A DNA stretch of 64,000 nucleotides from Blastopirellula marina DSM 3645 (GCF_000153105.1 NZ_CH672376.1:3695491-3759490), one strand, 5' to 3'. Positions 37,203 to 51,355 are shown, numbered from the stretch's first letter. The notes: generated by a model from the letters alone, not told the origin. Numbers and translations: made by a program.

Positions 37203-40200
37203 ATGGACGATCGACTCTTGGAACTGCTGGAGCAATGGGAAGAGGCGACATCCAACGGCAAGCAACCCAATCTAGCGACGCTAGCCGGAGGCGACGCTCA
37301 GCTTGCCGCCCAGTTGCAACTGCATGCGGCGGCGCTGAAAAAGATCGCGTGGCTCGACTGTGCGAAATCGCCGGCCCACGAATTACGTTTACCTTCGGTG
37401 CAATCCCTCAGTTCCTCACTGCTGACGCCGGAAGATCTAACTCTCGAAACGTTGCAGGCGAATCTCGCCGCCGCCGAAATCGTTCCTCCGGCGAAACTCA
37501 TAGAACTGCTCAAATCACGCCGCATCAAAACGGCGCACCAGTTAGCAGGGCTACTGCTAGAGAAGGACCTGATAACGCGTTTTCAGTTGCGATCGATCGC
37601 TCACGGAAAAACTCGGGGGCTGAAGCTCGGTCGGTACGTGATTCTCGATAAGATCGGCGAAGGAGGAATGGGGCAGGTCTTTAAGGCGCGACACAGTAAA
37701 ATGGGTCGTATCGTGGCGCTGAAGGTATTGCCGCGCGCGGCGATGTCCAAGTCGCAGGGAATCGAGCGTTTCAATCAAGAGATGAAAGTCGCGGCGAAAC
37801 TGCGGCATGAAAACATCGTCACCGCGTTTGACGCCGACGACGCCGAAGGACTCCACTTCTTTGTCATGGAGTATGTCGAAGGCCGTGACCTCAGTTCGGT
37901 CGTCCGCAAGGACGGCCCCCTCTCTGTCGCCAAAGCGGTCGACTGCCTAATGCAAGCGGCCCAGGGCCTTGAATACGCGCACGAAGTCGGTTTGGTCCAT
38001 CGCGATATCAAGCCCGCCAACTTACTGCTGGACAATCATGGCATTGTCAAAATTTTGGATATGGGGATCGCCCGCATCCAGACCGGCGCTAACCAAGCCG
38101 GTCTAACGCAGAACGGCGCGGTGATGGGAACCGTCGATTTTATGGCTCCCGAACAAGCGATCGACGCCAAGACGGTGACGGTAGCAGCCGATCTATACAG
38201 CTTGGGGTGCACGTTTTATTACCTGCTCACCGGACGCCCGCCGTTCGCCGGCGAGACCTTGATGGTGAAGCTGCTAGGGCATCGTGAACAGCCGCCGCCG
38301 CCGCTGACGGTTCGGAGCGACGTACCTCCTGAATTAGAAGCGATCTATCAAAAGTGCATGGCGATGCTCCCCGGGGATCGCTATCCCAGCGCTACGGAAC
38401 TTATCGCCGATCTCGAGAAACTTCGTTCGCATTTAAGCGAGACGCCGCCGCCGCGGGCGCTGAGTAAATTAGAGACCGCCTCCGACACTTCCCCGACCAG
38501 CTTTCTTGAGACGCAGCCCTATTTGCCGGCAGCGAATTCTTCCCTCCAGTTGTCGATCGATCCGCGCCGAAAGAAAAACAAACGCCCCCTCAGCGGCCGC
38601 GGAGCCAGCTTTTACGGTGGCGCAATCGTCGTGGCGCTGTTGTTTTGCGGCGCCTTGTATTACGGCGCCGGTCTGGTGCTCAAGTTCTCGACGCCGCCGG
38701 GGACGCTCGTGGTCGAGATCGAGCCTGACGCTTTGGCGGCCGACGTTGGTAATCAGGAACTAACGCTGATCCATGAAACAACGAAAAAGCGGACTCCTAT
38801 CCAGTTGGTCGGAACTGAACAAATAGCGCAGCTGCTTCCGGGCAAGTACAAGTTCGGCTTCAAAACAAGCGAAGGCCTGAAAACCGACGTCAACGAACTA
38901 ACCATTCTCAGCGGCGCCGAGTCGCGTATCCGCGTCTCCTGGGAATCGAACGAAAAGCCGCGAGTCGCCTACGCTTTAGATTTTGACGGCGTGGATGACT
39001 ACGTGGAACTTCCCTTTGGCTATCAGGGAGATACTCCGCTAACGATTGAAATCGTCATGCCGATGCCGGTGGATCCGCTGCCGGGCGGCACCTATTTGGG
39101 CACGACCGAAGTTAGCGGAGTCGGACTGGATATTGTGAAGCAAGGAGACAACGGGAAACTAAGAGCCGTGGTCGCCGTGCGTTCGAAACAGCTCAATCAA
39201 TACTTGAAAATCGAGACCGACGAACTACCGCCGCCGGGAACGACGACCAACATCACCGCGGTCTTTAATTCACAGGAGTATCGACTTTATATCGATGGAA
39301 AACTACGATCGCAGCGGTCGCTTGCAGAGTCGGACCGCTTACTCAACGCTTTAAACTTCGTGCTGGGGGCCAGCGTCAGCAACGATCTGAATTCTCCATT
39401 ACGCTTTGACTACCCTTACAAGGGAAAGATTCAACAACTACGAGTTTCCAAGACGGAACGCTATACCGCCGACTTTACGCCGCAGTATCAATTCAACCGG
39501 GATGATCAAACGTTCGCACTCTATCGCTTTCAAGAAGGCGAAGGAACGTTGCTGAAGGATTCGTCCGGCAACAATCTGCACGGCGTGATCTACGGAAATC
39601 CGCCCTGGGTTCCGCTTCCCCAAGACAGCACATCGATCTCCAGGCCAAGTTCGCCCTCGCCTAATACGACAGACGGCGACTGGATTGATCTGCTGGCGAT
39701 GATCCAACTGCCAGAAAACGCAATCCAAGGAAATTGGCGACGCCGCGGAAAGTCCTTGCTCAGCGGAGTGAATGGGTTCGATCGAATATACGTCCCCTAT
39801 GCAGTCAAGGGAAACTACAAACTTGCACTGGAATTTACTCGGGTCGGGGGAGAAGACATGCTGTCTGTTCGACTGCCGACAACAAGAGGCTGTTTCGATT
39901 TTCTCGTCGGAGGTTACGGAAACAAACTTGCCGGCATTCAAAAAATTGACTTGATCGCTTTAAACCAGATTCCACTTCCGTCGGACGCCGTCAACAACCA
40001 TTTTAAACTAGCCAATGGCAAGCGCTATCGACTTGAAATCGGTGTAAAAATCGCCGCAAACGGCGAAATCGAAATCGACGGGGTGCTAGATGGGCGACAT
40101 CTAGCCGGCTGGCAAGGCAATGACAATCGCCTCTCTGGCCATCCCGTCAATAGCCTTCCTGAAGTTCGCATGCTCGGCCTGATTACTTTCTCTTCCAAGT

Positions 40201-40763
40201 ATGAAATTCACAAGCTAGAAATTCAATTGCCAGATGGCGCTGAGGGGCGACAGTTGAGCAACGCCGATTGGGGACACCATTTCTATCCCGTTGCGGACGA
40301 GCCAATCCCCGGATTGGCGAAGCGATGCAAAATATGGAACGGACGCTTCTATCTTTTTGGCGAAGGCCCGATGCCTTTGCCGTTTGCGCAAGAGGTGGCT
40401 CAACTCCATCAGGCGCGTCTTGTCACCATTTCGTCCCCCGAAGAAGAAGCGTTTCTCGTTGCAAACATGCCCAACAAAGCCTTTTGGACAGCAGCCTGGC
40501 GACACGCCGATGATTTCGACTGGCGTGACGATCGAAACCGTCCCTTAAAATACGTAGGAAACTGGCTCCCGGGTCAGCCTGATCTGAGCAAGAATCGTGA
40601 AATATTTGCTGTGGTATCGGCGCCTGGTGCATTTCCCGACGATCCAGCTTTCGCCGGCTGGAGCCAGAGCGCCGCATCGCCGACAACGATCTATCCAGTC
40701 TACGAATGGGGCGAAGAACCTGGCGAGACCAGCGCCAACATTGACCGCAAAGCGCCGGAATAG
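37203..40763 (+). CDS. Membrane Ser/Thr protein kinase with LamG-like and C-type-lectin-like sensor domains
   Basis: 1186 residues. A helical N-terminus of about 140 residues precedes the kinase (about 142-408). Kinase motifs are IGEGGMGQVFKARHS, VALKVLP (ATP Lys), HRDIKPANLLLD, DMGIA in place of DFG, and APEQA. One TM lies near residues 468-490. Outside are a short beta domain, a LamG/concanavalin-like domain starting at FDGVDDYVELPFGYQG (near 591), and a C-terminal C-type-lectin-like module (near 1029-1180; GRFYLFGEGPMPLPFAQEVA). It may pass an outside sugar or surface signal to the ECF sigma upstream. The frame continues past the TAG stop as a decayed repeat domain. Confidence 0.88.
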   Translation: MDDRLLELLEQWEEATSNGKQPNLATLAGGDAQLAAQLQLHAAALKKIAWLDCAKSPAHELRLPSVQSLSSSLLTPEDLTLETLQANLAAAEIVPPAKLIELLKSRRIKTAHQLAGLLLEKDLITRFQLRSIAHGKTRGLKLGRYVILDKIGEGGMGQVFKARHSKMGRIVALKVLPRAAMSKSQGIERFNQEMKVAAKLRHENIVTAFDADDAEGLHFFVMEYVEGRDLSSVVRKDGPLSVAKAVDCLMQAAQGLEYAHEVGLVHRDIKPANLLLDNHGIVKILDMGIARIQTGANQAGLTQNGAVMGTVDFMAPEQAIDAKTVTVAADLYSLGCTFYYLLTGRPPFAGETLMVKLLGHREQPPPPLTVRSDVPPELEAIYQKCMAMLPGDRYPSATELIADLEKLRSHLSETPPPRALSKLETASDTSPTSFLETQPYLPAANSSLQLSIDPRRKKNKRPLSGRGASFYGGAIVVALLFCGALYYGAGLVLKFSTPPGTLVVEIEPDALAADVGNQELTLIHETTKKRTPIQLVGTEQIAQLLPGKYKFGFKTSEGLKTDVNELTILSGAESRIRVSWESNEKPRVAYALDFDGVDDYVELPFGYQGDTPLTIEIVMPMPVDPLPGGTYLGTTEVSGVGLDIVKQGDNGKLRAVVAVRSKQLNQYLKIETDELPPPGTTTNITAVFNSQEYRLYIDGKLRSQRSLAESDRLLNALNFVLGASVSNDLNSPLRFDYPYKGKIQQLRVSKTERYTADFTPQYQFNRDDQTFALYRFQEGEGTLLKDSSGNNLHGVIYGNPPWVPLPQDSTSISRPSSPSPNTTDGDWIDLLAMIQLPENAIQGNWRRRGKSLLSGVNGFDRIYVPYAVKGNYKLALEFTRVGGEDMLSVRLPTTRGCFDFLVGGYGNKLAGIQKIDLIALNQIPLPSDAVNNHFKLANGKRYRLEIGVKIAANGEIEIDGVLDGRHLAGWQGNDNRLSGHPVNSLPEVRMLGLITFSSKYEIHKLEIQLPDGAEGRQLSNADWGHHFYPVADEPIPGLAKRCKIWNGRFYLFGEGPMPLPFAQEVAQLHQARLVTISSPEEEAFLVANMPNKAFWTAAWRHADDFDWRDDRNRPLKYVGNWLPGQPDLSKNREIFAVVSAPGAFPDDPAFAGWSQSAASPTTIYPVYEWGEEPGETSANIDRKAPE

Positions 40764-41075
40764 GTTCTTTCGGTCGGCGGCGAAGTTCAGATCAATGGCC
40801 TATCGTACAGTCTTGCATTTCCAATGCAACAAATCCGCCGGACGCTGGACGTTGAATCATTGCACTTCAACCTCAACGACAACAAGCGGGTCACCGACGA
40901 TAGGCTTTCCCGATTTTAAGAATCGAAGAATCTGCGACGCATTCGGATAAACGGCATTCCAAGCCTCTGCGGAATGCATATCCCGTACCGCAGCGGCGGA
41001 GCCTTAACGAAAGCGCATGTTGCGCCCAACGCTTGTGATACAGCAATCTCAGAAACAGCAGGATCAACTGCGTAA
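40764..41075 (+). pseudogene. Decayed leucine-rich tail of the kinase (in-frame stops)
   Basis: In the same frame as the kinase, translation past the TAG at 40761 gives VLSVGGEVQING, then VESLHFNLNDNKRVTDDRLS followed by RF, a second stop (TAA, 40917-40919), and ESKNLRRIRINGI. Intact planctomycete kinases carry a tail like RxAAEYVLSIGG and leucine-rich units like NQQVTDAGLACFKDCKNL. The match is clear by eye. So a codon for Tyr or Trp became TAG and a Lys codon became TAA. The rest, to 41075, no longer looks repeat-like. The kinase has lost its leucine-rich part. The gap to 41165 holds nothing else obvious. Confidence 0.7.
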
Positions 41076-41165
41076 GAGTTCCGTTTTGAACGAAAATGAA
41101 AACGGCGCGCATTCGACATGCATGCCGATTCGCTCAATACAGCAACAAGTAATCGTAGCGAAATC

Positions 41166-42569
41166 TTATGCGATCAGATCGTGTACGATTCGCGCAGGTT
41201 CGACGCCGGTCAATTTCTGGGCGAGCCCCTGGAACTTGACCGAGAGCCGATTGTGGTCGAATCCCAAGAGATGCAAGATCGTCGCGTGCAGATCGCGAAC
41301 ATGCACCCCATCTTTGACCGTATTGAATCCAAAATCGTCGGTTTCGCCGTATGAAACGCCCCCTTTCGCTCCTCCGCCGGCCATCCACATGGTGAACGCG
41401 TTGGGATGATGATCTCGCCCATCGTCTCCGCCGCCTTGAACCATCGGCGTGCGGCCAAACTCTCCGCCCCAGATGACGAGCGTATCTTCCAACAGTCCCC
41501 GCTGTTTCAGATCTTGCACCAGCGCGGCGCAGGCCTGATCGGTCGCTAGGCAATTCTCTTGCAGGTCTTTCTTCAGATTGCCATGTTGGTCCCACGCTTC
41601 ATGAAAGAGTTGCACAAAGCGAGTTCCCCGTTCGACCAGGCGACGCGCCAATAAGCAATTCTTCGCAAAAGACGGTTTGTCGGGATCGACGCCGTACATG
41701 TCCAAGACGTGCTTGGGCTCGGACGACAAATCCATGAGCTCCGGTCCACTCGCCTGCATCCGATACGCCATCTCGAACGAGTTGATCCGCGTCGCGATTT
41801 CGGGATCGCCGGTCGCCGCCAGACGCTGCTGATTCAATTGGTTGATCGTATCAAGCGAGTCGCGCTGGACCGTCCGATCAATCCCTGTGGGGTTCGACAG
41901 ATAGAGAACCGGATCCCCGACGCTGCGCAGCTGCACCCCTTGATAGACCGTCGGCAGATATCCGCTTCCCCAATTGCTGGAACCGCCGCTGGGCCCTTTT
42001 TTTCCGGAGCTGAAAACGACAAAGCCCGGCAGATTGCGAGACTCCGATCCCAAGCCGTACATCGTCCAGGCCCCCAAGCTTGGCTTGCCAAACAAAGGAG
42101 AGCCGGTGTTCATCATGATTTGCGCCGGCGCGTGATTGAACGCGTCAGTCTTCATCGACTTGATAATCGACAGCTCGTCGGCGATCTTCGCCGTGTAAGG
42201 CAACAACTCCGATATCTCAGCGCCGCACTCTCCATGTTTGGCGAACTTGAACTTCGGCCCCAGCAGCTTCGAGTTCGGGTTGATAAACGCGGCGCGATAG
42301 CCATCTAACAACTCGGCAGGCGGCAACGACCCGTCGAACTTTTCGAGCTGCGGTTTGTAGTCGAACATCTCCAAATGGCTAGGAGCGCCGGCCATAAACA
42401 AAAAGATGACATTCTTCGCTTTTCCCGCAAAATGAGGCCGTTTCGGCGCCATCGGATCGATCTGTTCCGCACCGGCCTCGCCGCGCAACATATCGGCCAG
42501 CGCGATCGATCCCAGACCGACGCCGCAATCGCGGAGAAACCAGCGGCGTGAAATATCGTTTGGTGTCAT
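41166..42569 (-). CDS. DUF1501 protein with Tat signal
   Basis: 467 residues from the ATG at 42569, which has AAGGA about 10 bp upstream. The twin-arginine signal is SRRWFLRDCGVGLGSIAL. The mature part has the sulfatase/phosphatase-like fold of DUF1501, with IFLFMAGAPSHLEMFDYKP, FNHAPAQIMMNTGSPLFGKP and LVIWGGEFGRTPM followed by GRDHHPNAF. Such proteins are always paired in Planctomycetes with a cytochrome-c/DUF1549/DUF1553 protein, here 28 bp upstream. The exported pair is thought to act on polysaccharide, but the reaction is not known. Confidence 0.92.
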   Translation of the reverse strand: MTPNDISRRWFLRDCGVGLGSIALADMLRGEAGAEQIDPMAPKRPHFAGKAKNVIFLFMAGAPSHLEMFDYKPQLEKFDGSLPPAELLDGYRAAFINPNSKLLGPKFKFAKHGECGAEISELLPYTAKIADELSIIKSMKTDAFNHAPAQIMMNTGSPLFGKPSLGAWTMYGLGSESRNLPGFVVFSSGKKGPSGGSSNWGSGYLPTVYQGVQLRSVGDPVLYLSNPTGIDRTVQRDSLDTINQLNQQRLAATGDPEIATRINSFEMAYRMQASGPELMDLSSEPKHVLDMYGVDPDKPSFAKNCLLARRLVERGTRFVQLFHEAWDQHGNLKKDLQENCLATDQACAALVQDLKQRGLLEDTLVIWGGEFGRTPMVQGGGDDGRDHHPNAFTMWMAGGGAKGGVSYGETDDFGFNTVKDGVHVRDLHATILHLLGFDHNRLSVKFQGLAQKLTGVEPARIVHDLIA

Positions 42570-42597
42570 CTTCGGGTCCTTTCCACAAAGTGTGGAA

Positions 42598-45675
<3,078 letters not shown>

Positions 45676-45815
45676 AGAAAGAATGGCCTAAACCGGGGTC
45701 GTACAAAGGATGGGAGTGGAGGCAGGTTCGGAAGTTATCCGACTTTTTCAATCTATAGGAAAACAGGAGACAAGTCTTGAACTTTGCCTCGCATTCTTGG
45801 TACGTTTAGACCATC

Positions 45816-46565
45816 ATGAACCACGAATCGCAAGCGTTTCAGGCCGACTTCTTCCGCCAATCCCTGCAAGCGGAATCGGTCATTGCGCTGTTTGACTCAC
45901 TGCCCCAGACCTATTTCTATCTGAAAGATCGTCAGGGGAGATTCGTCAAAGTCAATCAGCTTTTCCTCGACAATCATGATCTGAAAGACGAATCGGAAGC
46001 GATTGGTAAAACCGATCGAGACTTTCACCCGCCGCTGCTGGCCAACGCCTATATCGAAGAAGATCGCCGCGTGATGGCTAGTCGTAAGCCGCTTCCCGGG
46101 CAGATCTGGCTCGTTCCGCACCGTCGCCGGACTCCTCGATGGTATGTTTGCACCAAGACCCCGCTCTTCGACATGCAGGGCGAAGTTGTCGGCATCGCCG
46201 GTGCGATGTACCGGATCGAACAGCAGGACGAATTGGCGAAATATCTGCAGGAGTTATTCACGGTCGCGCGGTACATCGAGAAGCATTACGCCGAGTCGAT
46301 TTCGATGGCCGACATGGCCCAGTTGACGGGGCTCTCGCCGACCCACTTCAATCGCCGCTTTCGCGAATTGCTCCGCGTGACGCCGACGCATTACCTGAAA
46401 ACGGTTCGCATTCAAGCCGCACAGAAATTGTTGACGACCACGTCGCGCAGCCTAATCGAAATAGCCGCCGCTGTCGGCTTCACCGATCAAAGCCATCTGA
46501 CCAAGCGATTCCGCGAAGTAACCGGGCTGACCCCGGCGGCCTACCGGCGGCAGTATGTTCGTTAG
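45816..46565 (+). CDS. PAS-AraC family transcription regulator
   Basis: 249 residues. An N-terminal PAS domain (about 20-135) has FDSLPQTYFYLKDRQGRFVK and GKTDRDFHPP. The C-terminal AraC domain (about 150-249) has two helix-turn-helices: SISMADMAQLTGLSPTHFNR and SLIEIAAAVGFTDQSHLTKR, ending in FREVTGLTPAAYRRQY. In Planctomycetes this class often sits beside DUF1501/DUF1549 gene pairs. It diverges from that pair with 140 bp between, so it probably controls it in response to a small ligand. Confidence 0.9.
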   Translation: MNHESQAFQADFFRQSLQAESVIALFDSLPQTYFYLKDRQGRFVKVNQLFLDNHDLKDESEAIGKTDRDFHPPLLANAYIEEDRRVMASRKPLPGQIWLVPHRRRTPRWYVCTKTPLFDMQGEVVGIAGAMYRIEQQDELAKYLQELFTVARYIEKHYAESISMADMAQLTGLSPTHFNRRFRELLRVTPTHYLKTVRIQAAQKLLTTTSRSLIEIAAAVGFTDQSHLTKRFREVTGLTPAAYRRQYVR

Positions 46566-46757
46566 GTTGTGTTACCTAAACAAGCAAGGCCATCCGGTGT
46601 CATCGGTCGCAGTTTTGACGGAAAGACCAATTTTGATTTTGCCATCGAGGGAGAATTTGCTTTTAACGGCAACGATTGGCCCAATCGACGAGCCGGCAAA
46701 AATGCACGAAGAGAACCACCAAATATGCTCAGGAACAGCGGTTTCATTCAAATCGCC

Positions 46758-46786
46758 TTGTGAATACCGGCAAAGCGAACGATAAT
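46758..46786 (+). promoter_or_regulatory. Sigma-70-type promoter for the ArsR gene
   Basis: TTGTGA (46758-46763), 17 bp, then GATAAT (46781-46786). It lies 68 bp before the ArsR start. The rest of the 46566-46853 gap shows no gene or clear hairpin. Confidence 0.5.
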
Positions 46787-46853
46787 CAATTTCTCGAAGT
46801 TAGCTTGGATTGCTGACTTCTCACGTCGATCGCCAGCAGCCGCCAAACGAGCC

Positions 46854-47180
46854 ATGCCACAACATCAAGAGCCGTCAGATTTTCCTGGCGTGGACGTTTG
46901 CGCCAGTTATCTGAAAGCATTGGCCGATCCGTATCGCCTGCAGATCATTCGCGCCTTGCAACAAGGCCCGATGAGCGTGACAGATATCGCTTTGCTGTTG
47001 GAATTGGAAATCGCCAACGCATCGCATCATCTACGCGTGCTCTATCACGCCCAGATCGCTACGACCCACAAAGAGGGGAAGTTTGTCTACTACGATCTCA
47101 ATCAGGCGTTTCTCAAGAGCAAAGCGGCCAACTCGCTCGACTTCGGCTGCTGCAAATTCGATCTGCGGAAAAGCGAATAA
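46854..47180 (+). CDS. ArsR-family winged-helix regulator
   Basis: 108 residues. The core is LKALADPYRLQIIRALQQGP, then SVTDIALLLELEIANASHHL, then RVLYHAQIATTHKEGKFVYY, the normal ArsR fold with the recognition helix around ANASHHLR. It has a Cys in DVCASYLKAL near the N-terminus and a Cys-Cys pair in LDFGCCKFDL near the C-terminus. These may form a metal or redox site, but the classical CVC site is absent. No transporter follows on plus; the next gene is convergent, so the target is unknown. Confidence 0.85.
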   Translation: MPQHQEPSDFPGVDVCASYLKALADPYRLQIIRALQQGPMSVTDIALLLELEIANASHHLRVLYHAQIATTHKEGKFVYYDLNQAFLKSKAANSLDFGCCKFDLRKSE

Positions 47181-47203
47181 CCGGGCGCCAAGCGCTCGAT
47201 AGT

Positions 47204-50200
47204 CTATCCTGTTCCCCAACCGCCGCCACCTGGTGTTCGGATCACGAGCACGTCGCCTGGCTGCAGGTCAAAGCTGGAGATCGCCGGCAGGCGAATTTCG
47301 GTCCCATCGGCGCGGCGCAGTAGGTTTTCTCCCACTTTGCCTGGCTGTCCGCCCGCCATTCCATACGGCGGATAGTCGCCGCGGCGCTGCGTCAGCAGCG
47401 AACCAGACAACGGTCGCAGAAATTCAATTTCGCGATCGACGCCATCCCCCCCGCGATGCTCCCCTGCTCCGCCGCTGTCGCGACGAATGGAGAACCGCCG
47501 AATCCTAGCCGGAAACCGCAGCTCGAAAACCTCCACATCGGTCATCCGCGTATTGGTCATGTGCGTATGCACCGCCGAAGCGCCAGCAGCCTGCGGCGTT
47601 GCTCCGGCGCCCCCGCAAATCGTTTCGTAATACCCGAACGTCGCGTCGCCAAACGTAAAATTGTTCATCGTCCCTTGGCTCGCCGCGGCCAGTTGTAAAG
47701 CTCCTAGCAACACATCGACCACGCGCTGCGAGGTCTCGACATTTCCTCCGGCGACGGCCGCACATTTCTCAGGGGAGCCGAGAAACGGCGGATTCAACAA
47801 GCAGTGCGGCAAGCGAATTTCGACCGGTTCGAGCACTCCTTGATTGAGCGGGATCTCCTCGTTCAAAAGCGAGCGTAAACAGTACATCACTGCTGCGGTC
47901 ACAATCGCGCGATTCGCGTTCAAGTTGCCCGGCAGCACCGGCCCGGTTCCCGCAAAATCAATCACGGCTCGATCGCCGGTAATTTCAATCAGCACGGCGA
48001 TCGGCGAACCGTCATCGAGATAATCTTCGAATCGATGACGTCCATCCGGCAGGCGAGACAAAGCGGCCCGCGTCTTGGTCGCGGCGGCGCATTGGATATG
48101 CCTGGCGTACTGCTCGACTTTTGTCAGGCCATACGTCGCGACCATCGTTTCTAAATCGATTCGCCCATGCTGATTCGCGGCCAATTGCGCCGCGACGTCC
48201 GACAGATTGTCAGCCACATTCCGCGACGGATATTTCCCCTTGCGGAGGATCGTCTCGAAACCTTCCCAATTTGCGACGCCAGCTTGCATCAAGCGAAAAT
48301 TGTCGATCAACACGCCTTCGTCGGCCAAAGTCTTCGAGCCCGATGGCATTGATCCGGCGGCGATCCCGCCGATCTCCGCATGATGAGCGCGACTGGCCGC
48401 GAAGAAACTGGGCCGCTCACTCGCTTCGCCGAGATACGCCGGCGTAATGACCGTCACGTCCGGCAAGTGCGAACCGCCGCGATATGGGTTGTTCGTCACG
48501 AACGCATCGCCCGGCGCCATCTGTGGATTGGCGGCGATCGTCGCTTTGACCGTCTCTCCCATCGCTCCCAAATGAACGGGAATATGAGGCGCGTTGGCGA
48601 TCAGGTCTCCATCGCCGGTAAAAATCGCACAGCTGAAGTCGAGACGCTCCTTCACATTGACGCTGACCGACGTGTTTTGCAGCGCCACCCCCATCTGCTC
48701 GGCAATCGCGGCGAACTGGTTGTTGAGGATCTCTAACAAGACGGGATCGGCAACATCAGCGTCGGTCAAATTGGTAACGACATCGTTTTTCGCTGCTCCT
48801 TTCTCACTGCGGCGAATCATCAACTCGCCGCCGCTCAACATCTCGGCCCTCCAGCCGGGATCAATCACGGTTGTCGCCAGCGACTCCGTCACCAGCGCCG
48901 GACCAGCGATCACCGCACCGCCGGACAACAAATCTCGCTGGTAGGTCGGCGTCCTCGTTTCCACGCCCGCAAAAGAAACGGTCGCCCAGCCTGTCGGCTT
49001 TACTGGACGCGGTTCTACCGCTTGGCTCGGTTGAACATCGTTGCGATTTTGGCCACTCGCTTCGACCCGCGCGGCCACCACTTCAATCGGCTGCGCCCGG
49101 CGACAATAGCCGTATCGTAGCTGATGCGCCTGATGATAGCGTTCGGCCAGATCGGCAATCGGCCGCGCTGCGATCGAAAGGGACGCTTCGAGTCCTCGAT
49201 AGCGCAGTTCGACCTCTTCACGACAGGATATCTGCGAATCGGGAACTCCGTCGGCGGCGACCTGGACGATCGCTTCAGTCCTCAACTCGGCGAATGTCGC
49301 TTCGAGCGAATCATCCCCCTCGGCCAGCAAGCGATAGACGCCGCGTGTCGCGTAGCGCGTCGTCACCGCGGCGCCGATCCCGACAGCGCTGAGTATGCCG
49401 GCGTCGGGATGCGACAACAGGGTCGAGATCCCGAGAAGCTCGGCGACGGCGCAAGCATGTTGTCCCGCCGCTCCGCCAAACGGAACGAGTGCGTAGGCCC
49501 GCGGATCGTAACCCTTGGCGACCGAGATCGTCCGAATCGCCTTGGCGATGTTGGCGTTGGCGATCTGCAAGAAGCCTGTCGCCAGTTCCTGCGTCGTTTT
49601 TCGCTGGCCCGTCGCGACTTCGACTTTCTTGGCAATTTCCAACAGACGCCGCTCTACCGCCGCTTCTTCCAACCGAAACGGAAATCGCGCGCCTTGCAAC
49701 TTGCCAAGCGCCAAGTTGACGTCAGTCACGGTCAACGGACCGCCGCATCCATAGCAAGCAGGCCCGGGATCAGCGCCAGCGCTGCCCGGCCCCACCACCA
49801 GCTTCACTCCATCGAAATCACAAATCGATCCGCCGCCGGCGGCCACCGTCTCGATGGCCATCATCGGCGCAACGATGCGGACTCCTGCTTTCTCGGTTTC
49901 AAACTGACGTTCAAATGCGCCGTCGAATCGGGAGACGTCAGTGCTGGTTCCCCCCATGTCGAACCCAATTGCGCGTGAAAATCCGGCATGTTGCGCGACG
50001 GCTGCGTAACCGACCACGCCGCCGGCCGGCCCCGACAAGATGCTATCTTTGCCAGAAAACTGCTCAGCGGCGATCAATCCGCCGGCCGAAGTCAACAGGC
50101 TCAAACGACTTCCACTCCCCAACGCACGCTGAATTGCGGCGACATAGTCGCGCAAGACCGGGTTCAAATAGGCGTCGACCACTGTCGTATCGCCGCGGGC

Positions 50201-51031
50201 CACCAACTTGATCAATGGCGCGACTGCGTGCGAGACGCTCACTTCGGTAAAACCAATACGGCGCGCAATCGCTTCGACGCGCTGCTCATGGATCGGTTGG
50301 CGATAGCTGTGCAATAGACAAATCGCCAACGAGCGAATCCCTTGTTCGAACAGCCCGCACAGTTTTTGCTCGACATCCGCCTCATCAAGCGGAACAAGCA
50401 CGTCGCCGTCGGCGCCGAGCCGCTCCTGGATCTCCACCGTGCGATGAACGAGCGATGTCGACTTCTGAATATCCAGCTGAAACAAATGAGGCCGGTTCTG
50501 ATAGCCAATCTCCAGGATATCGCCAAATCCGGCGGTCATCACCAAACCGACGTCGGCGCCAGATCGAGTCAGCAGAGCATTGGTGCCGCGGGTCGTCCCC
50601 AGGCGAACGTCGACCGGCGGCAACGCTTGATCGCGAGCCAAACCAAGCAAGCGGCGAATCGCGACGAGCGGCGCCTCTTCGTCTCCCTCTAGCAGATAGA
50701 GCGTTCCCACTTCCGGCGGCGGATCCAACGGGCGATCAAGCGTCAACTCTCCCAGTTCGGCGTCAAACCGAACGACATTGCGCTGCGCGATCGCTTCGCC
50801 CTCTTCGCTGAGTAAGCTCAAACGATAACCGCGCCAAACATCCGGCGGATCGCTACGTCGAGTGTTGTCGACAATTGCGCCGGCTCCGCTGCCGTCGCCG
50901 ACTGTGCCTTGCAGTTTGCCGGAGCTAAGAACCTTGATGCGGCGCGTATCTCCGTCGCTGCTGCGCATCAGACAATCAGTAAACGTCCCGCCAACGTCGA
51001 TCCAGAATTCGGTACGCTTCACACTGCTCAC
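47204..51031 (-). CDS. Fused 5-oxoprolinase / hydantoinase A+B
   Basis: 1275 residues. The HyuA part (about 1-755) has an actin-like ATP site at the N-terminus ([20 protein letters not shown]) and [26 protein letters not shown] and [15 protein letters not shown]. The HyuB part (about 765-1275) has [20 protein letters not shown], ISGGxHxPD-like [13 protein letters not shown], and [20 protein letters not shown]. The fused form opens 5-oxo-L-proline with ATP to give glutamate. Related fused enzymes may use other cyclic amides. The start is GTG at 51031; GTG at 51022 is possible. The length is typical. Confidence 0.93.
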   Translation of the reverse strand: MSSVKRTEFWIDVGGTFTDCLMRSSDGDTRRIKVLSSGKLQGTVGDGSGAGAIVDNTRRSDPPDVWRGYRLSLLSEEGEAIAQRNVVRFDAELGELTLDRPLDPPPEVGTLYLLEGDEEAPLVAIRRLLGLARDQALPPVDVRLGTTRGTNALLTRSGADVGLVMTAGFGDILEIGYQNRPHLFQLDIQKSTSLVHRTVEIQERLGADGDVLVPLDEADVEQKLCGLFEQGIRSLAICLLHSYRQPIHEQRVEAIARRIGFTEVSVSHAVAPLIKLVARGDTTVVDAYLNPVLRDYVAAIQRALGSGSRLSLLTSAGGLIAAEQFSGKDSILSGPAGGVVGYAAVAQHAGFSRAIGFDMGGTSTDVSRFDGAFERQFETEKAGVRIVAPMMAIETVAAGGGSICDFDGVKLVVGPGSAGADPGPACYGCGGPLTVTDVNLALGKLQGARFPFRLEEAAVERRLLEIAKKVEVATGQRKTTQELATGFLQIANANIAKAIRTISVAKGYDPRAYALVPFGGAAGQHACAVAELLGISTLLSHPDAGILSAVGIGAAVTTRYATRGVYRLLAEGDDSLEATFAELRTEAIVQVAADGVPDSQISCREEVELRYRGLEASLSIAARPIADLAERYHQAHQLRYGYCRRAQPIEVVAARVEASGQNRNDVQPSQAVEPRPVKPTGWATVSFAGVETRTPTYQRDLLSGGAVIAGPALVTESLATTVIDPGWRAEMLSGGELMIRRSEKGAAKNDVVTNLTDADVADPVLLEILNNQFAAIAEQMGVALQNTSVSVNVKERLDFSCAIFTGDGDLIANAPHIPVHLGAMGETVKATIAANPQMAPGDAFVTNNPYRGGSHLPDVTVITPAYLGEASERPSFFAASRAHHAEIGGIAAGSMPSGSKTLADEGVLIDNFRLMQAGVANWEGFETILRKGKYPSRNVADNLSDVAAQLAANQHGRIDLETMVATYGLTKVEQYARHIQCAAATKTRAALSRLPDGRHRFEDYLDDGSPIAVLIEITGDRAVIDFAGTGPVLPGNLNANRAIVTAAVMYCLRSLLNEEIPLNQGVLEPVEIRLPHCLLNPPFLGSPEKCAAVAGGNVETSQRVVDVLLGALQLAAASQGTMNNFTFGDATFGYYETICGGAGATPQAAGASAVHTHMTNTRMTDVEVFELRFPARIRRFSIRRDSGGAGEHRGGDGVDREIEFLRPLSGSLLTQRRGDYPPYGMAGGQPGKVGENLLRRADGTEIRLPAISSFDLQPGDVLVIRTPGGGGWGTG

Positions 51032-51296
51032 TTCTCAAAGGCGGCTATCAATTTGCACGAGCGTCACCCTTTGAGTATCGAGCGATTCCTCGCGGTTGAG
51101 TAGATGGCCCACCGAGCAAAACCGGCGGCGATCTCGCGATGTCGACACGGGCCCCCTTCCGCTGCGCTGACAATCGAATCACTTTTTCTCCCACAGCTTT
51201 CCTCTTTTTTTCGCCCGCACTACGCAAAATTTCCACAAACCAAGCGATTTACAACTCATTTTCCAGGCCGAACGCCGAACCGCCGCCAGTCCGGCC

Positions 51297-51325
51297 TTGT
51301 CAGAGATTTTAAGCCGGTGTAAATT
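51297..51325 (+). promoter_or_regulatory. Promoter of tRNA-Pro
   Basis: TTGTCA (51297-51302), 17 bp, then TAAATT (51320-51325). The tRNA begins 31 bp after the -10. The stretch 51032-51296 between the oxoprolinase gene and this site shows nothing else. Confidence 0.55.
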
Positions 51326-51355
51326 GCCGGTTTCGTCAATATCTTTTGACGACAT

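Noticed and set aside
46569..46763. A 64-residue plus frame between the PAS-AraC and ArsR genes
   Set aside because: No ribosome site, no family, and it overlaps the likely ArsR promoter; treated as non-coding.
49124..49978. A 284-residue plus frame opposite the 5-oxoprolinase
   Set aside because: Antisense to a very well-supported large gene; shadow frame.
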